From JANSWY01 sp965228955 (GTDB lineage Bacteria > Bacteroidota > Bacteroidia > Cytophagales > Cyclobacteriaceae), in NCBI GenBank assembly GCA_965228955.1, contig OZ245848.1, positions 4,588,001 through 4,652,000 of the forward strand: a DNA stretch of 64,000 nucleotides, written 5' to 3'. Positions 16,475 to 25,852 of the stretch are shown piece by piece. Position 1 is the stretch's first letter, and the number at the start of each line of letters is the position of its first letter. The notes beneath the pieces were generated by a model that did no database searches, was not told where the DNA came from, and saw nothing but the letters and a program-made list of their open reading frames with translations. The translations under genes were made by a program, and so were the position numbers.

Positions 16475-19282
16475 GTGTATAGGTTGAGATATCTCGTATT
16501 GTTGGGATTTGTAATATTTGTTAATCATTTTGTCTGTAGTCAGGACCAAGCCGATACACTAAAAACGGAATCGAATGGGAATATATTATCCGATACTATC
16601 CCGAACAATGCTAATAATGAAATTGAAAGCTTTATAAATAATCCAGAATTATTAATCTCCGGACAAGATTCCATTCCAGCAATTTTAGACTCTTTATCAG
16701 TAGAATTAGATTCATTAGCAACAGACTCCTTGTCAGCTCCTCCTCCATCTCGTGAAATCGAGACTACTGTGATCTATAATGCGAAGGACAGTATTTTCTT
16801 CGATCTAGAGAATCAAGACATCTTCCTATATGGAGAATCATCAATAGAATATGGAGATATTAAGCTTGAAGCCGAAAGAACAAAAGTGAATTGGATTACA
16901 AAAACTATCCATAGTAACTATTTACTTGATACTGCTGGTAACAAAATAGGTAAGCCGGTTTTCACGGATGACAATGATGTTTATGAAACTGATGAAATAG
17001 CTTACAACTTCAAAACAAGGAAGGCTGTAATTACTGGTGTGATTACAGAGCAGGATGGTGCCTTTATGCACGGCAGGTTGGTGAAAAAGAATGACAATGA
17101 TGAGTTATTCATTAGAGAAGCCTTGTACACCACTTGTGATCTTGCCGAGCCTCACTTTCATATTCAATCGAATGCTCTAAAAGTAATTCCAAAGAAGAAA
17201 ATAGTTTCAGGACCTTTCAATCTAAGGTTTGGCGATATTCCTACATTCTTATGGCTTCCTTTTGGAATGTTCCCTCAGCCAAAACAGAAATCATCTGGAA
17301 TAATTGTTCCGTCTTATGGTGAGGAACGAGTGAGAGGTTTCTTCCTGAGAGATGGTGGTTATTATTTTGACATCAGTGAATACGCAGATTTAAGACTTAC
17401 AGGAGATATATATAGTAAAGGAGGATTTGGGTTCCGAGCAGTTAGTAATTATCGTTGGAGATATCATTTCAATGGTTCATTCAGCTTCTCTTACAATAGA
17501 AGTCTTTCAGATGCTATAGAAGACCCCTTGCAGACCAATGATTATTGGATTAGATGGAATCATTCTCCACAAACTACCGGAACAAGTTCATTCTCAGCTT
17601 CAGTTAACCTTGGTTCAACAACCTATAACCAGAATAACAATCAGGTCAATCAAAACTTTAACAGAAATATTAATTCTCAATTCACCTCAAATGTTGGTTA
17701 TAGAAAGACTTTTCAAGGTACACCTTGGAATATGTCTATGAATTTGAGACACAGACAAAATGTATCGACTGGTAAAATTGATATGACTTTACCAGAAATG
17801 ACATTGAATATGAACAGGATTTATCCTTTCAAAAACTGGTTTAAGAGTTCCAAAAACCCATTTGGTAAGATCAGTTTAAGTCACGCTTTCAGTGCGAAAA
17901 ACGATATTACAAATATTCCTTCTACCTCCGGTTTAGGAAGTACGTTTGTTCAGGAATCAGAATCAGCGGATACACTTTCTTTCCAGGATGATTTAGGTGA
18001 GATTTTCAGAAGAGGAAAGTTTGGTGGTAGACATACCATTCCAATAACCACGTCATTTAACATGCTTAAGTACTTCACTGTGAGCCCGAGTGTGAATTAC
18101 GAAGAGATATGGTACTTCCAAAAGTTGGAGTATGAGTATGATTCAGCATTGGAGCTTATCAATATTGATACTGTGAATCAATTCCAGAGGTTAAATACAT
18201 TCAGTTTGTCAGCCGGAGTGAATACTACAATTTACGGTATGGTTAATGTGAATGGTAAAAACATTCAAGCGATCAGGCATGTGTTACAGCCAAGTATCTC
18301 ATTTAGCTACAGACCAGATCAGAGAGATGACTACACTACTGAAGTACAATCTGACAATGAAGGAAACACTACTACTTTATCAAATTTCAACAGGTTTCTA
18401 TATGGAGCACCGGATGGAGGAGAAAGTAAAAGTATGTCCATATCCCTACGGAATAACATTGAAATGAAAGTCAGGTCCAAAAAGGATACCGTCAATGAAT
18501 TTACCAAAGTCAAAATCTTTGACAACCTATCATTTACCTCCGCATACAACTTTGCTGCCGACTCCTTCAAACTTGGAGATATTAGGTGGAATGCCAGGAC
18601 ATCATTATTCAAAAATGCCGTAAGTGTTGCGTTGAGTGGCGCATTTGATCCATATAATTACCTATTGATCTCAGAAGTGGAAAATGAGGATGGATCCAGA
18701 ACCGTGGATCAGAGGAGAATAGATCAATTCGCATGGAATACTGGTAATGGTATTGGTAAATTAAAGAATGTGACAGCCAACATCTCTTTCAATTTAAAGC
18801 CGAAAGGCACCAAAAAGGAATCCGAAGAAAACTCTAGCGATTACGGTCGGCAAGGGCAGTTTGACCCTACTAACTTTACCAGTGACCAGGGTACTCCGGA
18901 AGAATTGGAATATATAAATGCAAATCCTAATGAATACGTGGATTTCAACATACCATGGAATCTTAGCGTGAGATATCAAATAAACCGCTCAAAAACAGGG
19001 TTTCAGGATGCCAACATAAATCAAACCATGAGCTTCAGTGGTAATCTGAGCATCACCAAGAAGACTAAAATCAATTTCACCTCCAACTACGATTTTGAAG
19101 AAAACACCTTTACGACCACCCGTATTGGTGTGAATAGAGACCTACACTGTTGGGTATTAGACTTTGGTTGGGTACCTTTCGGAAGATTCCAGTCATTTAA
19201 TGTGACCTTGAGAGTGCGTGCCCCAATATTGAAAGATTTGAAACTAGAGAAACGAAGAAACTTCTTCGATTTCTTCCAATAA
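16475..19282 (+). CDS. lptD: Putative LPS-assembly protein LptD (OstA-like)
   Basis: LptD is the outer-membrane barrel that inserts lipopolysaccharide into the outer leaflet. The 935-residue protein has a signal peptide (YLVLLGFVIFVNHFVCSQ), a serine/aspartate-rich linker (about 35-100), and an OstA/LptA-like beta-jellyroll (about 100-250: YNAKDSIFFDL, LYGESSIEYG, GRLVKK). A long C-terminal beta-barrel begins around FLWLPFGMFPQPKQKSSG. The annotated start is GTG at 16475; a stop lies three codons upstream and the next in-frame start is TTG at 16484. Bacteroidota LptD is distant from the proteobacterial form, so the assignment rests on the domain order. Confidence 0.88.
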   Translation: MYRLRYLVLLGFVIFVNHFVCSQDQADTLKTESNGNILSDTIPNNANNEIESFINNPELLISGQDSIPAILDSLSVELDSLATDSLSAPPPSREIETTVIYNAKDSIFFDLENQDIFLYGESSIEYGDIKLEAERTKVNWITKTIHSNYLLDTAGNKIGKPVFTDDNDVYETDEIAYNFKTRKAVITGVITEQDGAFMHGRLVKKNDNDELFIREALYTTCDLAEPHFHIQSNALKVIPKKKIVSGPFNLRFGDIPTFLWLPFGMFPQPKQKSSGIIVPSYGEERVRGFFLRDGGYYFDISEYADLRLTGDIYSKGGFGFRAVSNYRWRYHFNGSFSFSYNRSLSDAIEDPLQTNDYWIRWNHSPQTTGTSSFSASVNLGSTTYNQNNNQVNQNFNRNINSQFTSNVGYRKTFQGTPWNMSMNLRHRQNVSTGKIDMTLPEMTLNMNRIYPFKNWFKSSKNPFGKISLSHAFSAKNDITNIPSTSGLGSTFVQESESADTLSFQDDLGEIFRRGKFGGRHTIPITTSFNMLKYFTVSPSVNYEEIWYFQKLEYEYDSALELINIDTVNQFQRLNTFSLSAGVNTTIYGMVNVNGKNIQAIRHVLQPSISFSYRPDQRDDYTTEVQSDNEGNTTTLSNFNRFLYGAPDGGESKSMSISLRNNIEMKVRSKKDTVNEFTKVKIFDNLSFTSAYNFAADSFKLGDIRWNARTSLFKNAVSVALSGAFDPYNYLLISEVENEDGSRTVDQRRIDQFAWNTGNGIGKLKNVTANISFNLKPKGTKKESEENSSDYGRQGQFDPTNFTSDQGTPEELEYINANPNEYVDFNIPWNLSVRYQINRSKTGFQDANINQTMSFSGNLSITKKTKINFTSNYDFEENTFTTTRIGVNRDLHCWVLDFGWVPFGRFQSFNVTLRVRAPILKDLKLEKRRNFFDFFQ

Positions 19283-19283
19283 A

Positions 19284-19311
19284 AAAGGAATCCCGTTTCC
19301 GGAATTCCTTT
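19284..19311 (-). terminator. Terminator between lptD and lysS
   Basis: The inverted repeat AAAGGAAT/ATTCCTTT has an inner CCG/CGG pair. It is followed on the minus strand by six T. It sits 21 nt beyond the lysS stop and 1 nt past the lptD stop. It is a good intrinsic terminator for lysS and may also work for lptD. Confidence 0.7.
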
Positions 19312-19332
19312 CAATATAATTCTGTGTAAGAA

Positions 19333-21066
19333 TTAAGCTTCTATCCAACCCTGAACTTCTTCAAGAGTAGGATTCTTAACTTCCTTAAGCTTCATTTTCT
19401 TTCTCATTCCACAAACGTCATTGTGAAGTTTAGAAGGAACTGCTTCTTTAATCTGTTCAATTGTTAATAAGCCTAATTTTTGTACGATAGGAATCAATTC
19501 TTCTCTGATACCGACTGAAGTATATTCAGCGTTTGTGGCATACTGCACCTTCTTCTCAGGCTTCATCTGAGGGAAAAACAGCACATCCTGAATTGAATTT
19601 GAATTGGTCATGATCATAGATAATCTATCTATACCAATTCCGATCCCTGCTGTAGGAGGCATTCCATATTCAAGGGCTCTTAAGAAATCCTCGTCAAGTT
19701 CCATTGCCTCTTCGTCACCTCTTTTAGCTAGCTCAAGCTGAGACTCAAATCTTTCTCTCTGATCTACTGGATCATTAAGCTCACTGTATGCATTTGCGAT
19801 CTCCTTACCATTACAGATTACTTCAAATCTTTCTACCAGACCTTCTTTATCTCTGTGCTTCTTTGTCAATGGAGACATCTCAACTGGGTAATCCGTGATA
19901 AAAGTAGGCTGAATTAGTTTCGGCTCACAGTGCTCACCAAAGATCTCATCAATCAACTTTCCTTTACCCATCGTTTCATCAATAGGCACATTAAGTTTTT
20001 CCGCTGTAGCTCTCAACTCAGTTTCATCCATTTCAGAAATATCGATTCCAGTGAATTTCTCAATTGCCTCAAACATTGTGTATCTAGGCCAAGGTCTTTT
20101 GAAATCAATCAGGTGTTCACCTACCTGCACCTCTGATTGCCCATGAAGTTTATTAGCTACTTTCTCAAGCATTTCTTCAGTTAAGTCCATCATCCACTCA
20201 TAGTCTTTGTAAGCCACATAAAGCTCAACCTGAGTAAATTCTGGATTGTGGAATCTTGACATTCCTTCGTTTCTGAAATCTTTAGAGAATTCAAATACTC
20301 CATCAAAACCACCTACGATTAATCTTTTGAGATATAATTCATTGGCAATTCTCATGTAAAGAGGAATATCTAACGCATTGTGATGAGTCACAAAAGGCTT
20401 AGCCGCTGCACCTCCTGCAATTGCTTGTAGTATTGGAGTCTCAACCTCATAATAACCTCTATCAGCCAAATAGTCTCTCATCGTATTAACCATTTTGGTT
20501 CTTTTGATAAAAGTATCTTTTACCTGAGGGTTCACTATTAAATCCAGGTACCTCTGTCTATATCTTAATTCAGGATCAGAAAAGGCATCATGAGTCACTT
20601 TATTGCCTTCCTCATCTACAGTTTCCTTTACAATTGGAAGAGGTTTTAAAGACTTTGAAAGCAACTTGATTGAAGTAACATGGATTGAAATCTCTCCAGT
20701 CTGAGTAGTAAAAACATATCCGTGCACACCAACAATATCACCGATATCCATCATCTTCTTGAATACGGTGTTATACATTGTTTTATCTTCATCAGGACAG
20801 ATATCATCTCTCCTCAAATAGATTTGAATCCTGCCAGTGCTGTCTTGAATCTCAGCAAAAGAGGCAGATCCCATAATCCTACGACTCATGATTCTACCGG
20901 CAATGGAGATATTCTTGTAATCAGTCTTTCGTTTCTCGTAGTTTCGAGTAATATCGTCCGCTGTTACGTTTACCGGAAATAAAGCAGCTGGATATGGATC
21001 AATACCCATTTTCATCAGCTCTTCTCTGGTATTTCTTCTTTGAATCTCCTGTTCGCTTAATTGCAT
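19333..21066 (-). CDS. lysS: Lysyl-tRNA synthetase, class II
   Basis: LysS charges tRNA-Lys with lysine using ATP. The 577-residue protein has the N-terminal anticodon-binding OB-fold (about 55-145, with the sequence ISIAGRIMSRRIMG) and the class II catalytic core. The core motifs are GYYEVETPILQ (motif 1), FRNEGMSRFHNPEFTQVE (motif 2) and GIGIGIDRLSMIMTNS (motif 3). The C-terminal tail of about 75 residues beyond motif 3 is longer than in E. coli LysS, as is usual in Bacteroidota. It is 3 nt downstream of the proline dehydrogenase gene and is probably cotranscribed with it. Confidence 0.97.
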   Translation of the reverse strand: MQLSEQEIQRRNTREELMKMGIDPYPAALFPVNVTADDITRNYEKRKTDYKNISIAGRIMSRRIMGSASFAEIQDSTGRIQIYLRRDDICPDEDKTMYNTVFKKMMDIGDIVGVHGYVFTTQTGEISIHVTSIKLLSKSLKPLPIVKETVDEEGNKVTHDAFSDPELRYRQRYLDLIVNPQVKDTFIKRTKMVNTMRDYLADRGYYEVETPILQAIAGGAAAKPFVTHHNALDIPLYMRIANELYLKRLIVGGFDGVFEFSKDFRNEGMSRFHNPEFTQVELYVAYKDYEWMMDLTEEMLEKVANKLHGQSEVQVGEHLIDFKRPWPRYTMFEAIEKFTGIDISEMDETELRATAEKLNVPIDETMGKGKLIDEIFGEHCEPKLIQPTFITDYPVEMSPLTKKHRDKEGLVERFEVICNGKEIANAYSELNDPVDQRERFESQLELAKRGDEEAMELDEDFLRALEYGMPPTAGIGIGIDRLSMIMTNSNSIQDVLFFPQMKPEKKVQYATNAEYTSVGIREELIPIVQKLGLLTIEQIKEAVPSKLHNDVCGMRKKMKLKEVKNPTLEEVQGWIEA

Positions 21067-21069
21067 CTT

Positions 21070-22263
21070 CTACTTAGAATTATTTATTGTTTTTCTTCTT
21101 TTTATCTCTGTTGTAATCAACTTAAACTCTCTACTACTCTGACCAGCAATAGAAGTATTTTCATCAGCTCTTCTGGATAAATATGGCATCACTTTCCTTA
21201 CTGGTCCATAAGGCACATATTTAGCTACGTTAAAGCCTTTCTCAGCAAGGATGTAAGAAATGTTATCACTCATTCCGTAAAGCTGAGCAAAGAATATTCT
21301 TTCATCATTTGCACTTAATCCATGTTGATTCATCAATGAAGCCAGCATTCCACTGCTGTTTTCATTATGAGTACCTGCCACAAGGCCAGTTGTTTTTATG
21401 TTCTGAACACAGAATTCAATCCCTTTGTTGAAATCTGCATCTGAATCTGCTTTTGTTGCATTTATTGGACTAGGATACCCCATCTCCTCAGCTCTTGCTC
21501 TCTCCTTTTCCATGTAAGCACCTCTTACCAACTTAGCTCCCAGGTAGTACCCTTTTTCGGTCGCCTGTCTGTGGGCCTCAACAAGGTTTGCATACATATC
21601 ATTCCTGTACATCTGATAGGTATTGTAGATTACTGGCCTCTTCTTATTGAATTTCTCCATCATTTCATATGTGATATCATCAATAACATTTTGAATCCAG
21701 CTTTCCTCAGCATCTATCAGCAACCTTGAATCTATATCAGAAACTTTCTGACAGATATCCAATACTCTTTCTTTAAATCTGTCAAAAGCCTGCTTCTCTT
21801 CTTCACCTAATTCTTCACCTGCCTGAATCTTTTCCATCATGGCGAAGCTTCCTAGTCCGGTTAGCTTCATCACACAAAAAGGAATAAATCTGGCAGTCTT
21901 AGTGATCTCGATAATTCTAAACATTTCTTGCTTAGTCATTTCGAAACCAGCCTCATCTCCCTGACCTTCAACAGAATAATCAAGGATTGTTTTGATACCT
22001 GACGCTCCCAGGTCATCAATAGCCTCCTCACAATCATAGACGGATTCTCCACCTACAAACTGTTTATAGACTGTGGCCTTTATTAAACCTTTTACAGGCA
22101 ACCTTAAATTCATTGCCCATATTGATAAAGTTGTACCTATCTTTACCAGCCAGGGATTATTTATTACCCTAAATAATAAATGCATCCTTTTAAGCGCTTT
22201 GTCAGATTTGGACCTAAACGCTATGGCAGTATCATCAAACGTAATTTCTTGGGTTTCTGTCAT
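21070..22263 (-). CDS. Proline dehydrogenase (FAD-dependent, monofunctional)
   Basis: The enzyme oxidises proline to pyrroline-5-carboxylate with FAD, the first step of proline breakdown. The 397-residue protein carries the PRODH barrel signatures: YYLGAKLVRGAYMEKERARA (with the family core RGAYMxxE), NENS in AGTHNENSSG, LYGMSDNISY, and the C-terminal YVPYGPVRKVMPYLSRRADEN. Its length suggests a stand-alone enzyme without the aldehyde dehydrogenase half of PutA. It is the first gene of a unit with lysS. A -7-like promoter element lies at 22281-22288. Confidence 0.94.
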   Translation of the reverse strand: MTETQEITFDDTAIAFRSKSDKALKRMHLLFRVINNPWLVKIGTTLSIWAMNLRLPVKGLIKATVYKQFVGGESVYDCEEAIDDLGASGIKTILDYSVEGQGDEAGFEMTKQEMFRIIEITKTARFIPFCVMKLTGLGSFAMMEKIQAGEELGEEEKQAFDRFKERVLDICQKVSDIDSRLLIDAEESWIQNVIDDITYEMMEKFNKKRPVIYNTYQMYRNDMYANLVEAHRQATEKGYYLGAKLVRGAYMEKERARAEEMGYPSPINATKADSDADFNKGIEFCVQNIKTTGLVAGTHNENSSGMLASLMNQHGLSANDERIFFAQLYGMSDNISYILAEKGFNVAKYVPYGPVRKVMPYLSRRADENTSIAGQSSREFKLITTEIKRRKTINNSK

Positions 22264-22280
22264 GGTATTCTAAATGCGTG

Positions 22281-22288
22281 CAAAGATA
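22281..22288 (-). promoter_or_regulatory. Probable -7 promoter element of the proline dehydrogenase-lysS unit
   Basis: The minus strand reads TATCTTTG, a full match to TAnnTTTG, followed by CACGC. It lies 18 nt upstream of the proline dehydrogenase ATG. The -33 box is not a clear TTTG; a TTTA lies 16 nt further up. Confidence 0.5.
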
Positions 22289-22330
22289 TAAAACAGAAGT
22301 ATATTAAAGAGGTTTAAAATCAGAGAATTA

Positions 22331-23374
22331 ATGATTCCAGAAAGTGTCATTGTTACCAATGATATTCAATCCGAGCTGACAACATTTTTTACCCAAAACA
22401 ACTACCAGAAAATTGCAGTGATCGTAGATGAGAATACGGAGCAACATTGCCTCCCTCTTGTCCTTGATTATCTGCCAGAACATTGGCTTATAAAAATCAA
22501 AAGTGGCGAGGAGCAAAAGCACCTTGGTACATGCACTCAAATTTGGGAATATCTCACTGATGCTCAATTTGGCCGTAGAGATCTTGTGATCAATTTGGGG
22601 GGTGGAGTAATTGGTGATATGGGTGGATTTGTGGCCTCTACGTATAAAAGAGGAATGGATTTTATCAATATACCATCTACATTGTTATCACAAGTTGACG
22701 CCAGTATTGGTGGAAAATTGGGAATTGATTTTAATGGATTCAAGAACCATATCGGTGTATTCCAGGACCCAAAAAGAGTTATTGTATTCCCAAAATTAAT
22801 TGAAACACTTTCAAATCGTGAATTGAGATCTGGGTTTGCTGAGGTCATCAAACACGGACTAATTGCTGATGCAGATTATTGGAAATCTGTTTCCTCAAGT
22901 GACCATAAGTCTCAATCCTGGATGGAAGTGATTCATCATTCTATTGGAATAAAGGGCAAAGTGGTGGCGGAAGACCCACGTGAAAATGGTCTCAGAAAAA
23001 TTTTAAACTTCGGCCATACTTTAGGACATGCTGTAGAAACTTACTTCCTTGAAACAGAAAATAGATTACTTCATGGAGAAGCAATAGCTGTTGGAATGAT
23101 CATGGAAGCATTCCTCAGCCACAAGTTTGCAGGTCTATCTGGCGAAGAACTTGAAGACATAAGTAATTACTTAATTAAAATCTACGAACCTTCAGCAATA
23201 GATGAAAAACTCTTCGATCCAATAATTAAACTCACCGGGCAAGACAAAAAGAATGCCAGTGGAAAGGTTAATTATAGTTTGTTAAGGAAAATTGGTGATT
23301 GCGGTTTTGATTATCAACCTGAGACAGCTTTGGTTTTAGACAGTATGTTTTACTTCAATAGCCTGCTTAAATAA
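22331..23374 (+). CDS. aroB: 3-Dehydroquinate synthase
   Basis: AroB converts DAHP to 3-dehydroquinate, the second step of the shikimate pathway, using NAD and a divalent metal. The 347 residues match the family. Motifs seen are GGGVIGDMGGFVASTYKRG (nucleotide and phosphate binding), IPSTLLSQVDASIGGK, the metal ligands in NFGHTLGHAVE, and LLHGEAIAVGM. It diverges from proline dehydrogenase. aroA lies downstream, separated by a small gene on the opposite strand whose stop codon overlaps the aroB 3' end. Confidence 0.97.
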   Translation: MIPESVIVTNDIQSELTTFFTQNNYQKIAVIVDENTEQHCLPLVLDYLPEHWLIKIKSGEEQKHLGTCTQIWEYLTDAQFGRRDLVINLGGGVIGDMGGFVASTYKRGMDFINIPSTLLSQVDASIGGKLGIDFNGFKNHIGVFQDPKRVIVFPKLIETLSNRELRSGFAEVIKHGLIADADYWKSVSSSDHKSQSWMEVIHHSIGIKGKVVAEDPRENGLRKILNFGHTLGHAVETYFLETENRLLHGEAIAVGMIMEAFLSHKFAGLSGEELEDISNYLIKIYEPSAIDEKLFDPIIKLTGQDKKNASGKVNYSLLRKIGDCGFDYQPETALVLDSMFYFNSLLK

Positions 23375-23525
23375 ACAGATTGTTTGGATCTTCTTTTTGA
23401 GTCAAGAATTTATTTTTATAAGTCTTGTCTTTGCTTTTAACGATTTTTTTAGGAGCATTGAAGAAGAATGCAAGTGCACCCACAATTGCAGTAGCCAAAA
23501 ATGATGTTATTAATCCTTTTTTCAT
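23367..23525 (-). CDS. Small membrane protein, 52 residues (unannotated type)
   Basis: A 52-residue open frame starts at the ATG at 23525, reads MKKGLITSFLATAIVGALAF, and continues with a basic and polar tail ending NNLFI. It has one transmembrane helix or uncleaved signal anchor (about 5-23) and a lysine-rich cytoplasmic or periplasmic tail. Positive residues precede the helix. It overlaps the 3' end of aroB by 8 nt on the opposite strand and fills most of the gap before aroA. I recognise no family. The organised N-terminus favours a real protein, but it could be chance. Confidence 0.5.
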   Translation of the reverse strand: MKKGLITSFLATAIVGALAFFFNAPKKIVKSKDKTYKNKFLTQKEDPNNLFI

Positions 23526-23634
23526 ATGTGTGTATTTAAGTTTGTTTCTAATAGACTATAATAACACACGAATGGTTGGAATGGTTTGTTATACAAACAA
23601 GTGAAATTTTTCGCACTCTTAAAGATTTTAGAAG

Positions 23635-24870
23635 TTGGATATTCGATTAGTAGCTGAAACAAGAAACATCAAAGGCGAGATCAAGCTAAATGCCAGTAAA
23701 AGTGAAAGCAACAGAGCTTTAATTATCAATGCTCTTTCCGGTAATATTTCAAAATTACACAACCTATCAAACGCCCGTGACACTGACACCATGCAGCGTC
23801 TTTTGGGGAGTGACGAAGAAACATTGGATGTGCTAGATGCCGGAACAACAATGAGGTTTTTGACTGCATATAGTGCTGTAGGCCCTAAAAAGCGTATTTT
23901 AACGGGTACTCCAAGAATGCAACAAAGACCTATCAAACTATTGGCAGATGCATTGGTTGAACTTGGAGCTCATGCTGAATATTTAAAAAATGAAGGATAT
24001 CCTCCTCACTCAATTACTCCACTTCAAGATCAAAAGGCTGATACCTTAACCATTCCTGGAAATATCAGTAGCCAATACATCTCTGCACTTTTAATGATTG
24101 CTCCTACCCTTCCAAAGGGTTTAGAGATCGTACTTGAAGGAGAAATTTATAGCAGGCCATATATTGAAATGACTCTTGCTTTAATGAAACACTTTGGTGT
24201 TGATCATGACTGGAGTGGTCAGGTAATTAAAATAGCTCCGCAAAAATATGAGTCAAATAATTATACAATAGAGTCAGATTGGTCTGGGGCCAGTTACTGG
24301 TATAGTCTTGCGGCATTGAGCGATGATGTAGATTTAAAGCTTTTGGGATTAAGAGAGAATTCTACTCAGGGAGATCAGGAAATCGCTTCTATTATGGAGC
24401 ATTTTGGTGTAAAAAGTGAATTCTCTGAAGAAGGTGTTCATTTAACCAAAACTAATAAGCTATCAGAAGGCATGTTCATTGACTTCCGAAGTTGCCCAGA
24501 CCTTGCTCAAACTGTAATGGCTTGTGCTGCTATAAAAGGAATTAAGTTATCAATGACTGGTCTTGAAAGTCTAAAAATCAAGGAAACTGATCGTATTGCT
24601 GCGATGCAGAATGAACTTTCAAAATTCGGAGCTAAGCTGATTGAAGATGAAGGTGTTTGGACTCTTGAACCTGGAGCATTCGATCAGTCCAATGAGATTG
24701 TAATCGAAACCTATGAAGATCACAGAATGGCAATGGCTTTTGCACCTCTTAGTCTTGATTTCAATTTATTGATTGAAGAACGAGAAGTAGTGAATAAGTC
24801 TTACCCTGACTTCTGGAGAGATCTGGAAAAGGTTGGATTACGAGAAGCCGATTCTCAAACTACCAAATAG
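23635..24870 (+). CDS. aroA: 3-Phosphoshikimate 1-carboxyvinyltransferase (EPSP synthase)
   Basis: EPSP synthase joins phosphoenolpyruvate to shikimate-3-phosphate, the sixth step of the shikimate pathway. The 411-residue protein has NASKSESNRALI (phosphate and PEP binding), DAGTTMRFL, RMQQRPI, the KETDRIAAM motif and YEDHRMAMAFAPL. The start is TTG at 23635: a stop lies one codon upstream, and the first internal ATG (MQRLLG) lies beyond the SKS motif. The 3' end overlaps the convergent porP/sprF gene by 11 nt. Confidence 0.96.
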   Translation: MDIRLVAETRNIKGEIKLNASKSESNRALIINALSGNISKLHNLSNARDTDTMQRLLGSDEETLDVLDAGTTMRFLTAYSAVGPKKRILTGTPRMQQRPIKLLADALVELGAHAEYLKNEGYPPHSITPLQDQKADTLTIPGNISSQYISALLMIAPTLPKGLEIVLEGEIYSRPYIEMTLALMKHFGVDHDWSGQVIKIAPQKYESNNYTIESDWSGASYWYSLAALSDDVDLKLLGLRENSTQGDQEIASIMEHFGVKSEFSEEGVHLTKTNKLSEGMFIDFRSCPDLAQTVMACAAIKGIKLSMTGLESLKIKETDRIAAMQNELSKFGAKLIEDEGVWTLEPGAFDQSNEIVIETYEDHRMAMAFAPLSLDFNLLIEEREVVNKSYPDFWRDLEKVGLREADSQTTK

Positions 24871-25846
24871 CGTAATCCTTACCACCATTATTCATAAGTC
24901 TAATTCCTAGAACAAGTTCATGACTTGAGTGATTGAAGTTTGTGAAATTGGCTGTTTTGTATTCATAAGAGTAATTAAGCCTGATCATTTCACTGAAGCT
25001 CACACCAAACATTGTGATTACTGTATCATCATTTCTGTATGCTACCCCTGCTGTAAGGTTTTTCTTATATCTGGCTCTTATACCAAGATCGAAACTAGCA
25101 GGTAAGTTCTTTTCGGCTCTGTAAAAAACGGTTGACATTAATTCCAATTTGTCTCCCAAATGAGAGTTTACCCCTGCCAGAACATTGTGTCTTACTACTC
25201 CATCATCCTTCAGCAATTCGTTTCCAGAAACCATCTGATTTGCTAATTGCATCATTCCATAACTGACAAAAAAATTATCTGAATAAAAACCCAAACTTGC
25301 ATTCAGATTGAAGAAAGTATTAGATCCTGCACTTTCCACAAAAGCCTGATAAACTGGATCATTCTCAGCATCTCTTGCTGTAAGACGAGCTAAATCAATT
25401 GAAGAGTTAAATATCCCCAATGAAGTTCCTAGAGATAGATATTTATTCCCAACAAACCTGATGTGAACTGCGAAGTTACCCATTGCTTCCAACTGAGAAA
25501 TAGGACCTTGTTCGTCGAGTTGGACATAACCACCAACACCAAGTTTTGAACTTTCTCCAGGAAAAAACTTCTGGCTTTTTACTCCTTTATTATCCTCATC
25601 TATCTTGCCAAGCCCATGTAAGGCTGCATATCCGCTGATATATCCCAGTTGAGGAGCTCCCTCAAACCCACTCCACTGACTTCTATATCCCATTCTTATA
25701 TCCAAAAAATCATTGGCTCCAGTGAAGGCAGGAGAGTATGCAGGTAGATTCTGGAAATATTGACTTGTAAGAATCCTTCCCTGACCTATCGTACTCATAG
25801 AAATCATGGAAAAGAATACAGTTAATATTATAGCTGGCTTTTTCAT
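24860..25846 (-). CDS. PorP/SprF-family type IX secretion outer-membrane protein
   Basis: The 328-residue protein has a signal peptide (ILTVFFSMISMSTIGQG), then the family start LTSQYFQNLPAYSPAFTGAND, and beta-strand-rich sequence throughout, including YRSQWSGFEGAPQ. PorP/SprF proteins are outer-membrane proteins that cooperate with type IX secretion and often sit next to the gene for the protein they help place on the cell surface. Here it is 6 nt downstream of the giant type B C-terminal-domain protein, the classical SprB-SprF arrangement. Which cargo it serves is inferred from this context. Confidence 0.92.
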   Translation of the reverse strand: MKKPAIILTVFFSMISMSTIGQGRILTSQYFQNLPAYSPAFTGANDFLDIRMGYRSQWSGFEGAPQLGYISGYAALHGLGKIDEDNKGVKSQKFFPGESSKLGVGGYVQLDEQGPISQLEAMGNFAVHIRFVGNKYLSLGTSLGIFNSSIDLARLTARDAENDPVYQAFVESAGSNTFFNLNASLGFYSDNFFVSYGMMQLANQMVSGNELLKDDGVVRHNVLAGVNSHLGDKLELMSTVFYRAEKNLPASFDLGIRARYKKNLTAGVAYRNDDTVITMFGVSFSEMIRLNYSYEYKTANFTNFNHSSHELVLGIRLMNNGGKDYAIW

Positions 25847-25852
25847 TTTGGA

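Noticed and set aside
15949..16482. Plus-strand 177-residue open frame opposite the amidase
   Set aside because: It is antisense to a well-supported gene and lacks any family motif.
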